DNA from: Eretmocerus hayati
Taxonomy: Eukaryota > Arthropoda > Insecta > Hymenoptera > Aphelinidae
Reading direction: 5' to 3'
Assembly: GCA_029851415.1 (NCBI GenBank)
Contig: CM056744.1
Span: forward strand, 15,507,268-15,571,267
DNA: 64,000 bases
In this document: piece by piece, positions 11,476 through 23,803 of the stretch
How the letters are laid out: each line of letters begins with the position of its first letter
Numbering within the stretch: position 1 is the first letter of the stretch
Notes under the pieces: generated by a model
The model's database searches: none
Told to the model about the DNA's origin: nothing
What the model saw: only the letters and a program-made list of their open reading frames with translations
Position numbers and translations under genes: made by a program

Positions 11476-13949
11476 TGCAGAAAAGAAATATTTGATATCA
11501 CTATGAGATCGAACAGTTACTTGATGATGGAATTAAATTCGATGAAAGCTGTTTTTTTATGAGATGGTGCAATAGTTCATCCTCTTTCATTTTGGATTCA
11601 GAATAATTTCTTGGCCATTTGAGCCCCGAGTTGGATATTCAACCAGAATTAAGTCAGTTCAAGGCAAAATATTTGACTCATTCATACCTTTGGAGACTCG
11701 CATGTCCATTTCGAAATCAATTAGCAGATTGGGAGGTTTGAGGAATCGGTGGTTATTTTGAGTTTTGTTCTGAGATAGAAACACACGAAGAATTGATTTT
11801 GAAGGCAATCTCCCATCTCAATGCACATAATTTTTTGAGCACCTCGGTATTTTCAGGTTATTCTCAACAATAATGTGAGTCAATACCATGGGAGTCGAGA
11901 TGGGAGTTGAAGATGTTCATCTACGTAAATGTTTTGAATGAACGGGCTAAGCTTTCATCGCATCAAACGTGGAATTCGTCATCAATATTTGCGGACGGGT
12001 TCATTGACGTCAAATCCAGATTATTTTATGAGAATAACTTGAGTGAATTGAAATTGGTACGCACCATGTCCTCATGTAATCAATTCTGAGAAATCACTGC
12101 CCTAAAAATTCGACACGAATACTTTGAATCAGTGACTTAATCGGCTAATGAGTTATGTGATTCTCAAATCATGGTTTTTATTTACCATTACTGCTTTCAC
12201 ACGATTTTTCGCGGACGTGAAGTACTTATACCACTAGATATGATGAGAAGCGTCTAATGTTTGCGAGTGTTCATTCCCAATCAGACTGCAGCTGCCGAAC
12301 TGATTGATGTTACAGCTACCACTGTAGTATATTGCCCTGGACGTTGATAGAATGAATGGCTCAAAATTACCCTAGCCATTTCGCGATGGACCATTTTCAT
12401 CTATCAGTCTCAATGTTTCGCCTTGGCATTCTATTCAACAATGATGCGGTCAGATTAAGAAATGAGCCAATGATTGATCAATTTTCTTAACTTATCGATG
12501 CAGAAATATTACATTTTGATCCAAGGGTGTGAAAATAAGTTTTACACCAATATATCAAACTGTGTTTTTTGACAAACCATGAGAGAAAGTGGAAAATCAG
12601 TGCTTAAATAGTATGTTTTGCACCAAGTTCATGAGGTTGTAGCTCGGAAGCGGGGAACCTCAAGAACGAGGTGCAAATACTATTTCATGCAATTTTACGA
12701 GCACCCCAACATCGGAGAATTGCATAAATATACTTTCTCGCACGGCGTGTCAAAAAATTCTCTTCATCATTCAAAACTCAAACACCATGGTAAAACTCAT
12801 GAGATAGAATTTGAACGTTTTCATTCCTTGTACATCAGAATATTAATCCTTTGAACAGTAATGAACTCGCATTCTCATGCATAGTTCCATAATGCAAAAC
12901 AGACGACGAGAGATAAAATGAATGATTGATGTTTCGATGAGTTGTAAGCATCAGTCTGAGTTCACAACACAGGCGACTGATAGCCATGAGACGACTAGGA
13001 GATAACATGGGGTTATCTCAACTCCCTACCTCCACTCAGTCTACAATTTAATGCTCATCTCTCGATCGTATTTTGCGCGTCGGAAAATTTCAGTCCGATA
13101 CAACTGATCAAGGTATTGGTAGTTTTGGAAGATCATAGAAGTAAGTAAGGTTCCCATTGAGAAAACGAGTATTGGTTCAGTTTTATTGAGTTGTGAAATG
13201 AGAAAATCATATCCCGTTAAACCAAAATGTACGAAATTTGAGAGAAAATGTGCGAAATTTCGCAATATATTAATTTTAAAATATGGTTGCTGTGCAAACG
13301 CGCTCTCAAAAATCTAGTCAAAAAATTTTCCATGCGCCTGTGTGCTAAGCCATATCATCATACTGGTGGAATAAGTACTTTCTCATCATTTTGACCTAAG
13401 AATGTCACTTCTAAACCACCGTCGGGGAAAATTTGATGGAAGGCACTACAACAGCTACATTCAGACCGATTCTTACGTGGAATTTTTCGATCTGAACAAA
13501 AGAACTGTGATGCATCCTCCCAGGTTTTGACAAACGGTGTTCTAAACGCGGTTTTAGGGTTCTTATGATGGAAAATCGTAATTGCTCTCAGGCTCATTTC
13601 GAGCGTGGAGGGCTCATTCCCCTGACTTTGCTCGAGGAACAAACTGTCTTAGCACCCGTATTGAGCGTACGCACCCAGGGCAATAATGTGTTATTATTCT
13701 CCATGAATTTACAATTATTCCAAAATTCTAACGGACTCAAGCATTCATCGCGATTTCTTTATTGTAATATAAATCAGACAGTATTGATCTTGAAAAGACC
13801 AAAACAATATATTTCTAGAATTTTTCACCAGTCTAATCTGAGTTCTGTGAAAAATTGAGAATCATCCTTTGAATTATGATGGTCAACTAATCTCAATGAT
13901 GAAATAAGTATTGAGTAGTGACATAAACAACTTTCAGATATTGAAGGTC
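11476..13949. other. Intergenic DNA between two secreted-protein genes
   Basis: It probably holds promoters and 5' UTR exons of both flanking genes, which are divergently oriented. A repeat fragment lies at about 12618-12760. A minus-strand frame at 13358-13642 (94 codons, CSCC motif) is unassigned and has no clear start or splice support. Confidence 0.35.
12618..12760. repeat. Dispersed repeat shared with 60.2 kb
   Basis: The stretch with 'gaggttg(t/c)agctcg', 'gaagcggggaacctca' and 'aatactatttcatgc', followed by 'gagcaccc', recurs in the same order at about 60190-60345. The GAGGTT...AACCTC pair makes it partly palindromic. No class is assigned. Confidence 0.55.
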
Positions 13950-15215
13950 ATGCTGTACTCGACAATAAAGCTGTACATCTTGGCAATAACGCTAGCTCGT
14001 ACAAACAGTTTCCTCATTCCAAATGTGAGCAGTTTCAGCAAGGAACTAAATTATTTAGATGAAGAAGCAGTTTTAAGTACATCGCAACAATTGGTTACTT
14101 CAGGCGAGAGCTATTTGTATGCAATATGCGAATCCCAAGGGAAGTACGTAAAATTCAACAAGTGCAATGTCACCATAGAAACACCTGCTTTTCCTAATGC
14201 TACATTCCGAGAAGTTTGCCATGTTGATGTACTACTAAGTAATCCAAACGATTTCACAACCAAGTTAAAATTGTATCCCATGGAAGATGATAAGGTGCTT
14301 CTCTCATGGATCATAAAAGATCATGACTACAAGACAAAACAGACGATAATACGCATCTTGCACATGTTTGATTGTAGCCATACTGATGTATCTATCCCAG
14401 CAGAAACCATAATTACTCTAATTCCCTATGAAACAGCCTTCGATGTGATTTTCATTAACAATACACTCTGTGGATCAGATTACTGTACTTTACATTTCAG
14501 TGAGGATGGTAAAAAAATATCTGGTCCGTCAAAATTCATGCCAAATATAAAAATTTCTTACGTCGTGGCGATAGAACCTGTAACCGAAAATTCACCAGCA
14601 AAAGGTTTTTACGTTCTTGGTCAGCACAAAAAAGAAATTCCTGATAGTTTTCTTGTAGCTCAAGTAACACCTGATGGCAGTAAGGCTATTGAAATACTAA
14701 AATCTAAAGGTTATGACATGATAAAATCTTCCAATGCGCATGAATTATACAGTATATGCTGGTCAATGCAAAGAACAAAGATAACCTGTAAACAATACGA
14801 TGTAAAAGGTAGTTTAAAAATGAGTACAGTTGTAGAATTTTTGGATGAGCCACATGCAGATCATGTTAGATGGTTACAACAGCACAATTTGCAAGGTGGA
14901 GGACTTTTGTTGGTTACAGGAAAAGCTATTCATGAAAATAGACAATTATTTGATTCTTATAGCATTATCAAAATTCGTCCAGATGGTCGACGTGAAAGAC
15001 CTTTAGAAATTGATGGTTTGGGTTTCAAATGTTATACCATTTCGAAGCTTACTGTAGATGTTGCTGAAAGTGATCATGAAATTTGTGTTCATTTTGCATG
15101 CGAGCGTAGTGAACATGGTTCTCATGGAATTGAATCTAGACTAAAGTTTAGTTCAAGATGTTTGCCTAAAGAATTTGTGTCTTTGGCTAAACGCAAGCCA
15201 TCCTCTTTGAATTAA
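13950..15215 (+). CDS. 421-residue secreted protein, single coding exon, unknown family
   Basis: The ATG at 13950 follows a splice acceptor (ACAACTTTCAG, 13937), so a 5' UTR intron is likely, but the coding part is one exon. Residues 1-18 or so form a signal peptide (MLYSTIKLYILAITLA). The mature protein has 12 cysteines (60, 72, 90, 142, 174, 179, 270, 280, 361, 379, 384, 404), potential N-glycosylation sites (NVS, NVT, NAT, NNT) and no second membrane segment. Three short acidic-Gly motifs recur: EDGKK at 195, PDGSK at 241 and PDGRR at 344. Each is followed by a hydrophobic/aromatic strand, which suggests repeated beta-blades (inference). I recognise no named family. The lack of coding introns beside a nine-exon gene in the same window could mean retroposition or transfer. 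The frame is intact. Confidence 0.85.
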   Translation: MLYSTIKLYILAITLARTNSFLIPNVSSFSKELNYLDEEAVLSTSQQLVTSGESYLYAICESQGKYVKFNKCNVTIETPAFPNATFREVCHVDVLLSNPNDFTTKLKLYPMEDDKVLLSWIIKDHDYKTKQTIIRILHMFDCSHTDVSIPAETIITLIPYETAFDVIFINNTLCGSDYCTLHFSEDGKKISGPSKFMPNIKISYVVAIEPVTENSPAKGFYVLGQHKKEIPDSFLVAQVTPDGSKAIEILKSKGYDMIKSSNAHELYSICWSMQRTKITCKQYDVKGSLKMSTVVEFLDEPHADHVRWLQQHNLQGGGLLLVTGKAIHENRQLFDSYSIIKIRPDGRRERPLEIDGLGFKCYTISKLTVDVAESDHEICVHFACERSEHGSHGIESRLKFSSRCLPKEFVSLAKRKPSSLN

Positions 15216-18119
15216 AATCTACTCTTGACCAACGACGATTGTTCGTGCAAATATGAGTTACAAACAAAATTTAATCACAAGAAAATTTTGCTTACCATGA
15301 TGGCGTGGAGTGACGATGACTTTTTCAACTTTTTTAATATTGTCAACATACGAACACCAAAAATGCAGGACGAATGGATAGTATTAACATGAAGTTTCTC
15401 ACCAGCATGAAAGTTCTACATTCTAAGAATTCTCGCAGCTATAGGCCAACTTTAAAAAATTCTAAATCATCCACAAATAATCAGTTGCATTGGTTCTATA
15501 GGAATCTCGTCCATGAATTTCATCCAAATCCCATAGCTGCTATGGTTTGAAATGTTCAAGGATGTACCGTGTAAGAACGTCTTATAATTGTTTAGAAACT
15601 GCCACGAGATGAAGTTAGGGGATTTTTTCATGGCATGGAAGTTATTCATGCTGCAACCCATGTTCATCACTAAAAGTGATTCCATTACCAAAATTCTTGA
15701 TAGGTATTTTGCAAATTTGGTTCTCAGTTGAATCATGCAATATACTGTCTACAAACCTCTTGCAATAATTTTCATAATCTCGTATTATTCACGGACTCAT
15801 TTTTTGCACATAAAAAGATGGTTCTTGACTAGTTAGTACAGAATAATTAATCTATTATCCATTCGTCGTGCTTGTAGATCTGCAAAAAGTTTGCCTCGAT
15901 TCCTTCGTGTATAATAACGTATAATTCGTCCAATGAACGAATGGATTTTTAGGTCCAGCTGTTAGAATGAAAAAATTTCAGATAAATGCAGAGTGTTCAT
16001 GTTGGAACTATATATTTGGTAGTTGAAATATATTTATAACTTTTTCTTCAACAGAAAAATCTTCCTAGAGATTTTGGATCAAAGGAACTGGCCAAGTATT
16101 CACGCAAATGTCAAGTTTTATTTTGACTTTCGATAGAAAAATTCGGAATTCTGATTGTGAACGGCGTTTGGAAGATTAGATTAATCGTATTGGGCTAACG
16201 TGAAAATTGCGGCCAATTATTACTAACCCACTATTGTACAACGAGACTTGATGGATTGCAATGAATGTCAATCGACGAATACATTAATAGCTTTTTGTTA
16301 CACGTGCCTCACTGTCATGAATATGCTGTATATTTAGCCGAATCGTCTAACATATGATTTCGACCTGATTTGTCATAATTGTTTGTCAAGTAACCTAAGT
16401 ATATCTATTCAGGGGAAAAATTTTCGGTTCTTTCTAAGGGGTCATTTCAGTTCGATGGTTCTGATGAGGATGACATAACGACAAATTTTAAGATATCGAT
16501 GGTCAGAATGTATTTAATATCATGTATTGTCGTATATAGATTACCCACTCATGATGATGAAATAGTGTTGTTGGCGATAGCCGCGATTATTGTTCAATAA
16601 ATTTTGTCAGTGAGGGTGGTACACACTGAGCCACTCACGATTACTTGTTAGTTTCCATTTGGTTGTCCTTAGGATCTTAGGGATGATATGAACCTTTTCT
16701 GAGGGAGATTTGATTGAATTCAATGACTTGAAAGCGAGCTTAAATGAGAAATGAAGAAAATAGTTGAAATTTTCAGGGGTGCTATTATAAATCTGCTATC
16801 TCACTAGACATAAGATTCAGTGATCTATAATTTTAAAAAAGACTCCACTATTTGATATCTTTCATCAATTGTAAATTGAGGATTTGAACCTGCCAAGACC
16901 GTTGCTTTCAAATATGAAACTATCAAAGTTCAATCGTATTTATCTAGATAGACATCAAATTCACGGTCACTTGTATATTATCTCTCTGCTCTTTCGATTT
17001 CACCTGTACAATTGTTGACTATTCAAGTTGGGTTTAGATAGAATCGAATATGGTTTCATTGTTCTATTGAATACAAATATTTTCCGATCACAAACTCACC
17101 TGGGATTTCATACAAAAATTTTTCAGCATTCAAGTGAGTATGATAATTTTTGTGTAGAATGGGAGATTGGATAGAAAGCTTCCATGAGCCCTTACCATCA
17201 GCTACAACCCATAAATCTGGATTTCATCTCATTTAACAAATGTTGAGAAGCTACAAAGGAACCTTTGAGATAAGATTCGTCTCTGAATTTTCCAGACTCA
17301 CTCAAATTCTGCTATTACTTTGTAATCCGGATTTTTCTTAAGATGTTTTCAACATAACTCTGCTTTTGTATCTCATATAGCGATGACACTAAAAAATCCT
17401 TGAAATGGTTAAGTTAAAATTCCCTTACTGTACGCTGTGTAATATTTCGATTATTTTTAACTCATAGACGCCTGGTGGGTCCTGCAGGACCCATTAGCAA
17501 TATGTTGAAGTCCATAATTCAAATTGGTGAAAATGACTAGTCACTGAACGAGCACTATTCTACGTTTTCTGAGTTCTTAATCGGGTTTGAGTCTATAGAG
17601 GTTCTCAGTTGTGTGAATAGCACTCCTTTGACCAAAAATGCACCCCTAGAGTATTCATAAATAACAAAAATTGTGAGAAATCTCAACATGACGCCTTTAC
17701 ATAACGGGGCTAATAACTGACATTCTAGAATGTTTCATGAGATTATACGTGCATTGTGCCTGATCGGGACCTCCAGAGAAGTGATAAAATTAATAAATAA
17801 AATATCCACCCTTTTTTAGGTGGTCTCGGTTTCTATGGGTATAATTTACTTGGCATAAGAATTATGGCATAAGTGAAAGATCTTTGGATTTATGTACAGC
17901 ATCATGATCTGGTCCCGTGCAAATGTATTTCTAATCAAATTGATGATTTCATTCGAGCGTTGGCAGGGAACGAATATTCGAGCCCCTCTATCACCACTCT
18001 TTTGTTCAATTTGAGATCAGAATATTTTATCCAAGAATATAATAGAATTTGGATTCTACATGATGTTGCGAATGTGAGAGACTGATTTCATATGGGTATC
18101 GCTGAAACAAGATAACGAA
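15216..18119. other. Gene desert
   Basis: It is AT-rich DNA. Open frames at 15467-15736 (-) and 17873-18085 (+, 70 codons) have no recognisable domain or splice support. I see no clear canonical AATAAA soon after the upstream gene. No repeats stand out. Confidence 0.35.
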
Positions 18120-18646
18120 TTAAGGGAGTAACCTCGGTAGAAGATGTACTGATCAGATTTTGATCAAACTTGGCAGAGAGGTGTATTTTCATGTCAAATA
18201 AATACAGTAAAAATTTCACGAGCCTCGGTTACCTCTGACTCAAGCCATAAGAATTAACATTTTTAGAGGTTAAGTACGGTATCTTATGGGGCATTGCGTT
18301 GATTGTTGAACTATAAAAGACTGACCGATCAGTTTTCGTGCTTATCACTCTCACTTGTAGACAATTACACAAAGAAGGTGCTCGAACTTTTTTTTGAGCT
18401 ATAGTTAGCTTGGATAGAAGTTCTGGTCAATTTTCAGCGTGAAGTCGCGAATAAGTCACAAATAAGACAAATTTGCTGATAGTTAGGGATCGATATCTCA
18501 TAACTCATGTGTCCGACTCTTATGCAAATTTAAGTGGGAGTCCGTTGGGATCTAATTAACACATAAGACAAACATGTAGGCAGATTTGCGATGTTTAGAA
18601 AAAGTCGATCGATTTGATTAGAGAGGTACCGAGGTTACTCCCTTAA
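18120..18646. mobile_element. TTAA miniature element, family 3
   Basis: TTAA at 18120-18123 and 18643-18646 bounds perfect inverted ends reading TTAAGGGAGTAACCTCGGTA. It is about 527 bp and non-coding. It shares only the TTAAGG start with the other TTAA families here. Confidence 0.8.
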
Positions 18647-18659
18647 GAATAAGATAATA

Positions 18660-19464
18660 GGTTCTGTGGTAAGCCAAGGTTCGAACTCCATCTTGAATGG
18701 TCAGGATTGATATTCTCTTGGACATTTGGTGAGGTTTCGCAAAGATCTCGGCAGAGATATCTCGATCCTCATGTAGATATTGAATTTTTGAATATCTGCA
18801 AAGATACTGATACTTCGTTTCCCCCGAATTAAGAGAGAAATGATCCAGTCATTTTTCGGGCACACTTGATTAAATGTCAACTCTCGCTGGGACTCGAATT
18901 ATTCAGTACGTAATACTTTTTATTCTGCTAAAGTTCTCCAGCGCCTGGATGCAGGCATTCTTTTCGACTTATCATCATGTACAGATGCTCTTGTAACAGG
19001 GTTGAAGTATCACATTTTGACTTCACGCAATAAGCGGTATACGAAGTATGAATTATAATTTGATTAGTTGATCAGTCTAGGAATTCGTGGAAAATATCTT
19101 CCTCATCATTGACAACAGCAGCTGTGAAGACACTTTAGTTCTCCATGCGTGAATTTGAAAACGATGGAGCTATTGTTGCATAATATGGAGAATCTAATAT
19201 TTTCGCACTTTCGGATGACGAACGTATGCAATATCTCGATGGACTTCACTGTTTGTGGAGTGGACCTTGGGGAGCGCCTTTCCTAGAGAAGTTCGTGGAT
19301 GATTAGGTTGATTACATCGCTCTCAAACGAACGACTTTCTTTGCTTCTAACAAACCGCCAGGACTGTTCGAACAAGAGAAAGAGTTGGTAATGACTTGAT
19401 TCTTAGATCAAGTTCCCGGAAGGCTCTCACTGTCCTTATTGAATGACTCTACGATTGAGCGCAG
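18660..19464 (+). pseudogene. Decayed coding-like stretch, unknown origin
   Basis: Plus-strand translation gives long protein-like runs separated by stops and frameshifts: about 52 codons from roughly 18675, a run near 18915-19050 (RLDAGILFDLSS-CTDALVTGLK), and a run near 19195-19460 containing QYLDGLHCLWSGPWGAPFLE and DQVPGRLSLSLL. Composition is richer in W, G and P than neighbouring chance frames. I recognise no family. It could be a dead host gene or transposon. The right end is cut at the TTAA element at 19465. Confidence 0.35.
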
Positions 19465-19904
19465 TTAAGGAGGTTCGATGGTGTCATGAGGGATCGGTGA
19501 GGAGGAAGACGGAAACTAACCTAACCTGCCGCTCGGCTGCACGAAAATACACGGCGAGTATACCTATATGTTGATGATTTTCGACAACAATTCGATCATA
19601 TTTCCACAAAATGCATGGTAAGCTGTGATCACCGAAAGGTATTATTGTTCGTTAGGAAATTCTCTATCGTCTGAATATTTTATGAGAATTTTCTCTACAT
19701 GTCAAGAGGTGCTAGGCTTGTTTTGGTGGCACTGTCCATAAGAGCCCATGTTATTTCGAAAAATGTAAGGGCTTAGATCTCGAAAAAACGCCTGGTGAAA
19801 AATACTGAAAAAATTCACAGAGTATTTTTTTGTCTCAAAGATAATTATGAAAAAGGTCTCGTCAAGATCTCTACATCTTCGTCAAGACCATCGAACCTCC
19901 TTAA
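19465..19904. mobile_element. TTAA miniature element, family 2
   Basis: The inverted ends TTAAGGAGGTTCGATGGT (19465-19482) and its complement (19887-19904) enclose about 440 bp without a coding frame. Its right-hand TTAA (19901-19904) is also the left-hand TTAA of the next element, so the two abut on a shared target. Confidence 0.8.
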
Positions 19905-20288
19905 GGCGATGCGGTCGCCGTGCAAGCTGATTTTTGTTCACAGAAATCTCAAAATCTTTTCCAATTAGGCTAAACGGCAAGTTATCCAGGCTTTGTAATC
20001 ATCTATAACTTGGCCTGGATAACTCTTCGTTTAGCCCAAATTGGAAAAGATTTTGAGATTTTTGTGAACAAAAATGTGCCAATTTGTAGGTTAGAAAGTA
20101 CCCGCGGGCAAGTTATTCTCATTTATCACAGATAGTCTTGGGATTAGTGAAAAAGGACGAGTTATCCACCACAATTCAGATGATAATACGTAATGGACAA
20201 CTCGTCTCAAACTTCATATTATCAAAATTTTGAGTTACATCTAAATGAAATATAACTTCCGGGTTGCACGGCGACCGCATCGCCTTAA
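19901..20288. mobile_element. TTAA miniature element, family 1, copy B
   Basis: It has the same ends (TTAAGGCGATGCGGTC followed by GCCGTGCAA) and the same nested left-half hairpin layout as 5575-5964, and it is 388 bp long. The terminal repeats are perfect over about 25 bases. Inner sequences differ from copy A more than the ends do. Confidence 0.85.
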
Positions 20289-20390
20289 CAGGGGATGGAG
20301 CAGGTTCAAGAATTCGAATGAGTCGCAATGAGATGAGTTCCACTCGGGGTATGTTTACCGCGATACGGAAAACAAAAGTTATACATATCA

Positions 20391-21313
20391 GTAATTCCGT
20401 TGAAAGTGTGATTTTCCGTGTTCCAAGTTCCCCCCAATTTCTGAGGGTTTGAATATGCATTATAACAATTTTCTGGGGTGTATTCTATTGGTGCGCAACT
20501 ATGTTGATAGTTTTTGAGTCGATTCTGACGTCCTCGTAATTTTTAGTGCCTCATGAAGGGCCGAAATGTCAATTCCGTCTCCTGTAGAAAACCCACCTTC
20601 GACTTTTGACTTCACCACCACGCATATGCGGAGTCGAAAACCCTTCCATGTAGCTATGCACTTCAAATTGTGATACTTCAAACAATATATTCCACCACTT
20701 TGTGAGTCAAAATTACTTGCTTAGTTCGCGCACAGACATCCGACATTTTGAAAACGGGCTTGTGCCGAAACTGCTCGCACAGCACTAATTAGGTCAGCAA
20801 AATCCCCGATCGTCTACTGAGCCTTCCTAACCAATAACGTTGATTTTCAGATACCCAAATACACCCAATCGATGCACAACAGTAGCCGAAAATTCGAATC
20901 CGCGGCCGAGTGCATCATATAAACGTATTTTCCAAATGGCGTAGACAATTTTCGGTCAATCCCGTCTCCATGTTGTGCTCCTATAGCGCTACACCGCTTT
21001 GTGGAACATATTTTCTTGAAGTATTTGGTTGCATTGGATCAAATCTATGCGGAAAAGATTCTACGATTAGTTGGCGAGCCGTGAGAATAATTCTAAGGCT
21101 CAATATCAATTCCGTCCCCTTAAACTACACATATCTTCGTTTGACTTTACTTTTGAGATACGTGGCTCTAGATACTTCCTTTTTGTGCCCAAACAAGTGT
21201 AAGTCAACTGCTACGAGACACCGGAACTCGACTGGGGCTGAAATAACTTTTTGACCCAAATCACTCGCTACGACGATTTTGGTCCCAAAAAATCACACTT
21301 TCGGCGGAATCAC
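20391..21313. mobile_element. Terminal-inverted-repeat element, about 925 bp, copy 1
   Basis: The left end reads GTAATTCCGTTGAAAGTG and the right end is the complement of GTGATTCCGCCGAAAGTG; the similarity continues into GATTTT. Its whole interior matches the copy at 23804-24729, including a segment around GCATATGC-GAGTCGAAAACCC. No transposase is encoded, so it is a non-autonomous DNA element. Its superfamily is not clear. Confidence 0.75.
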
Positions 21314-23570
21314 TCATATAAGTTCCCTCGTGGTCCATTCGCGGTAAGTGCGGAAAAATAGGCCATTTCTGTCTGGAAAGCCGGTGCGATGCGAATACTC
21401 TGGTTCTAATTGTTCGCTTTGAGTGTCTGAATCGAATGCTCTAGAACCATTCCCCTCTTACGAATATTCTGAACCGTGTGTCCTATGGTTGTGGTGGCTG
21501 GGGCTACATGGGAAAGGTGTTTCCCAACCTTTGGGATGTCCCATAATTTGAGGGATTTGAATGAGCTTACAGGGGAGATGACGATCGTCACTTTTCCTTC
21601 GGGAGCGTAATCAATGTACAGATTATTAGGATCAATTGTTGTCTCGATCGATATGAACGATCAGGGCTTTATCGCTCGCGGGAATTTCAAATCATATTAT
21701 TACATGACTCGGCTAATGCAAGCTAATTCCAATCAACGGATCTGTTGATCAAGTGACATTAGATATTAGATTACTCCAATTCGATCTATGTACCTTCAAG
21801 GCACCTCGCAATTTGAGTGTCGCAACTTAAAGGATTTTGATGAAATTTCAAGTACATCAAAATGAGATGAGAAACGAAAAACTTTTGACTCTAATGCTAC
21901 ATGTTGGTGCGTTTCGTCTTTCCTCTCCGGATCAGACTCTTCAGGAGGGCTGAAGAGATCCGAGATCGGATCTTTTCATTGTAGGACTTACCTGGCATGT
22001 GGCGGGTCTCGTTGCACACGGATATGAAACTGCGATTTTCGACTCTGTAGCAAACGTCTCAATGTAAGCATCAAAAAATTATTTGGCCATGTATGAAATT
22101 GGTTAATACATCACAACTGCCCTTCTTGCTACGACAGAAAAATTTCCGATTTTGAAATTCGCACTATCCAATCATCTTCAGTTGACATCCGTTATTTTAG
22201 TGGATGAATACTTCTCCTTGACCACAACTTCTTCATTCGCTGAATGCAAAAACTAGCTAACATTACATATCTATGTTATGAAAAAAGTAACATCTTGTTG
22301 CCAAAACGTCGCTGTAATATAGCAAATTGGCTTCTGGATCGACAAAATCCTCCTAGTTCCTATAAACAGGTCTGTGCACTTGATTATTACATATTTGTAA
22401 TGATTCTAACCTCATCTTTGGCTCAGGACAGGACCTTATCACTAGTAAACGAATAGAGTATTTCACCCCGCGGTATCAAATTGTTCTATTCTTGCACCAA
22501 AAAATGTAATTGTTAAAGAGCCCTAGAAAAATAATCTAGAATATATGCAGAGACGGTATTCCCCTTTGCCTGGATATGTAAAATATTGTTACATTACACG
22601 TAAATTAAAAAAAAAAGATTTCTTTCTGTTTTCTGTAGATATTTTTTCATCATTTGGTTGAACATCCTAAGATGACTCATTCATAACATTTTCACGTAGA
22701 ATAGTGACATAATTTTTCGGAGATATGAATACTTATCATAGTTGATCGACCACAACCACTCATACAAGTTCTACAATGATGAAGGAACTCGTACGTCAGT
22801 TAATTACATGTGGGTTTTACCAAACGGCATTAGCAAACAAGAAACATAGTCAAATGTAGACAAATATTTAGGTAGAATTTGATGAACGAGAACCGGTTAT
22901 GCAACGACGTTGTATAATATTTACGTAAACCGAAAGGAAAGGCAATTCATACTTATCAAAAATTTAAAGTGTAAAGAATCATTCTTATTTGCTATATGGC
23001 GATCATGACCTGCTCATTGTCAATGTACTTTAGTATATTGAGAAGGTCATGCTCTAGTGCTTTTCAAGTGGAAATTTCCCATCTCAGAAAATTCTCGATA
23101 TCACGGTCGTTTCGACATCATAGAGATTGAAAAAAGAGTTCCAAATGTTGAAAAATGTATAAATAAAAGTTAAAAGTTGTCTCGAAGCAAACTCAATCTT
23201 CATTGTGTATAATTACGAAGTGTGTTAGTTGAACTATCATTTTCTCGGCTAATTTTTTCTGACCAAAACTTTTTGGAGATAAGAGAAAATTAACTTATTT
23301 CTGCGAATATGCGGCCGGACAGATTCTTTGAAGGTTCTAAGATGCAATAGCTGCATATCAGTTTCAAATGTGAGATCAAGTTTGTATGAATATATTGTAT
23401 CGTTGAATTTAAGTTGACATGATGTACTATCCTTAAAATTCAAACTGATTCAACAACATACATCATTATCCTGAAGAATAAATGCGTAGCAACTATAGTC
23501 TTCGCAATTCTCACGAGGGTCAGAATAATCATTGAGAATGGTAAAGCTCTCTATTACCCATGACTAATCA
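21314..23570. other. Gene desert
   Basis: No gene or mobile element is recognised. Short open frames have no domains. The sequence is AT-rich, especially at 22500-23450. Confidence 0.35.
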
Positions 23571-23803
23571 GTATCTTGAAAAATAGAGATCCGGAGTGTG
23601 TTGCAAATAGGTTTGTTTTTCACCCTCCAAAAAAAATTTGTTCTGAGCGCATATTCTCGCTAGTGTTGGATAGTCAGTTCACACGCACAGACATGTTCAG
23701 AAACTCATTCATGATGACTGTGATTTGGAAATGGAATAAAATTCCCACAGAAATACGCGCGATGTAATCGAAGCCGTAAGTCAAGCGGCCGGGTGATATA
23801 TGA
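23571..23803 (+). mobile_element. Non-LTR retrotransposon ORF2 tail (left part)
   Basis: The plus-strand frame ending at about 23767 has the ORF2 C-terminal pattern TRTDMFRNSF-x(6)-WKWN-IP-EIR. The catalytic RT is absent. Its 3' UTR is interrupted by the inverted-repeat element at 23804-24729 and resumes at about 24740. Confidence 0.6.

Noticed and set aside
13358..13642. 94-codon minus-strand frame with a CSCC motif
   Set aside because: An overlapping second frame is equally open, and there is no start, signal or splice support.
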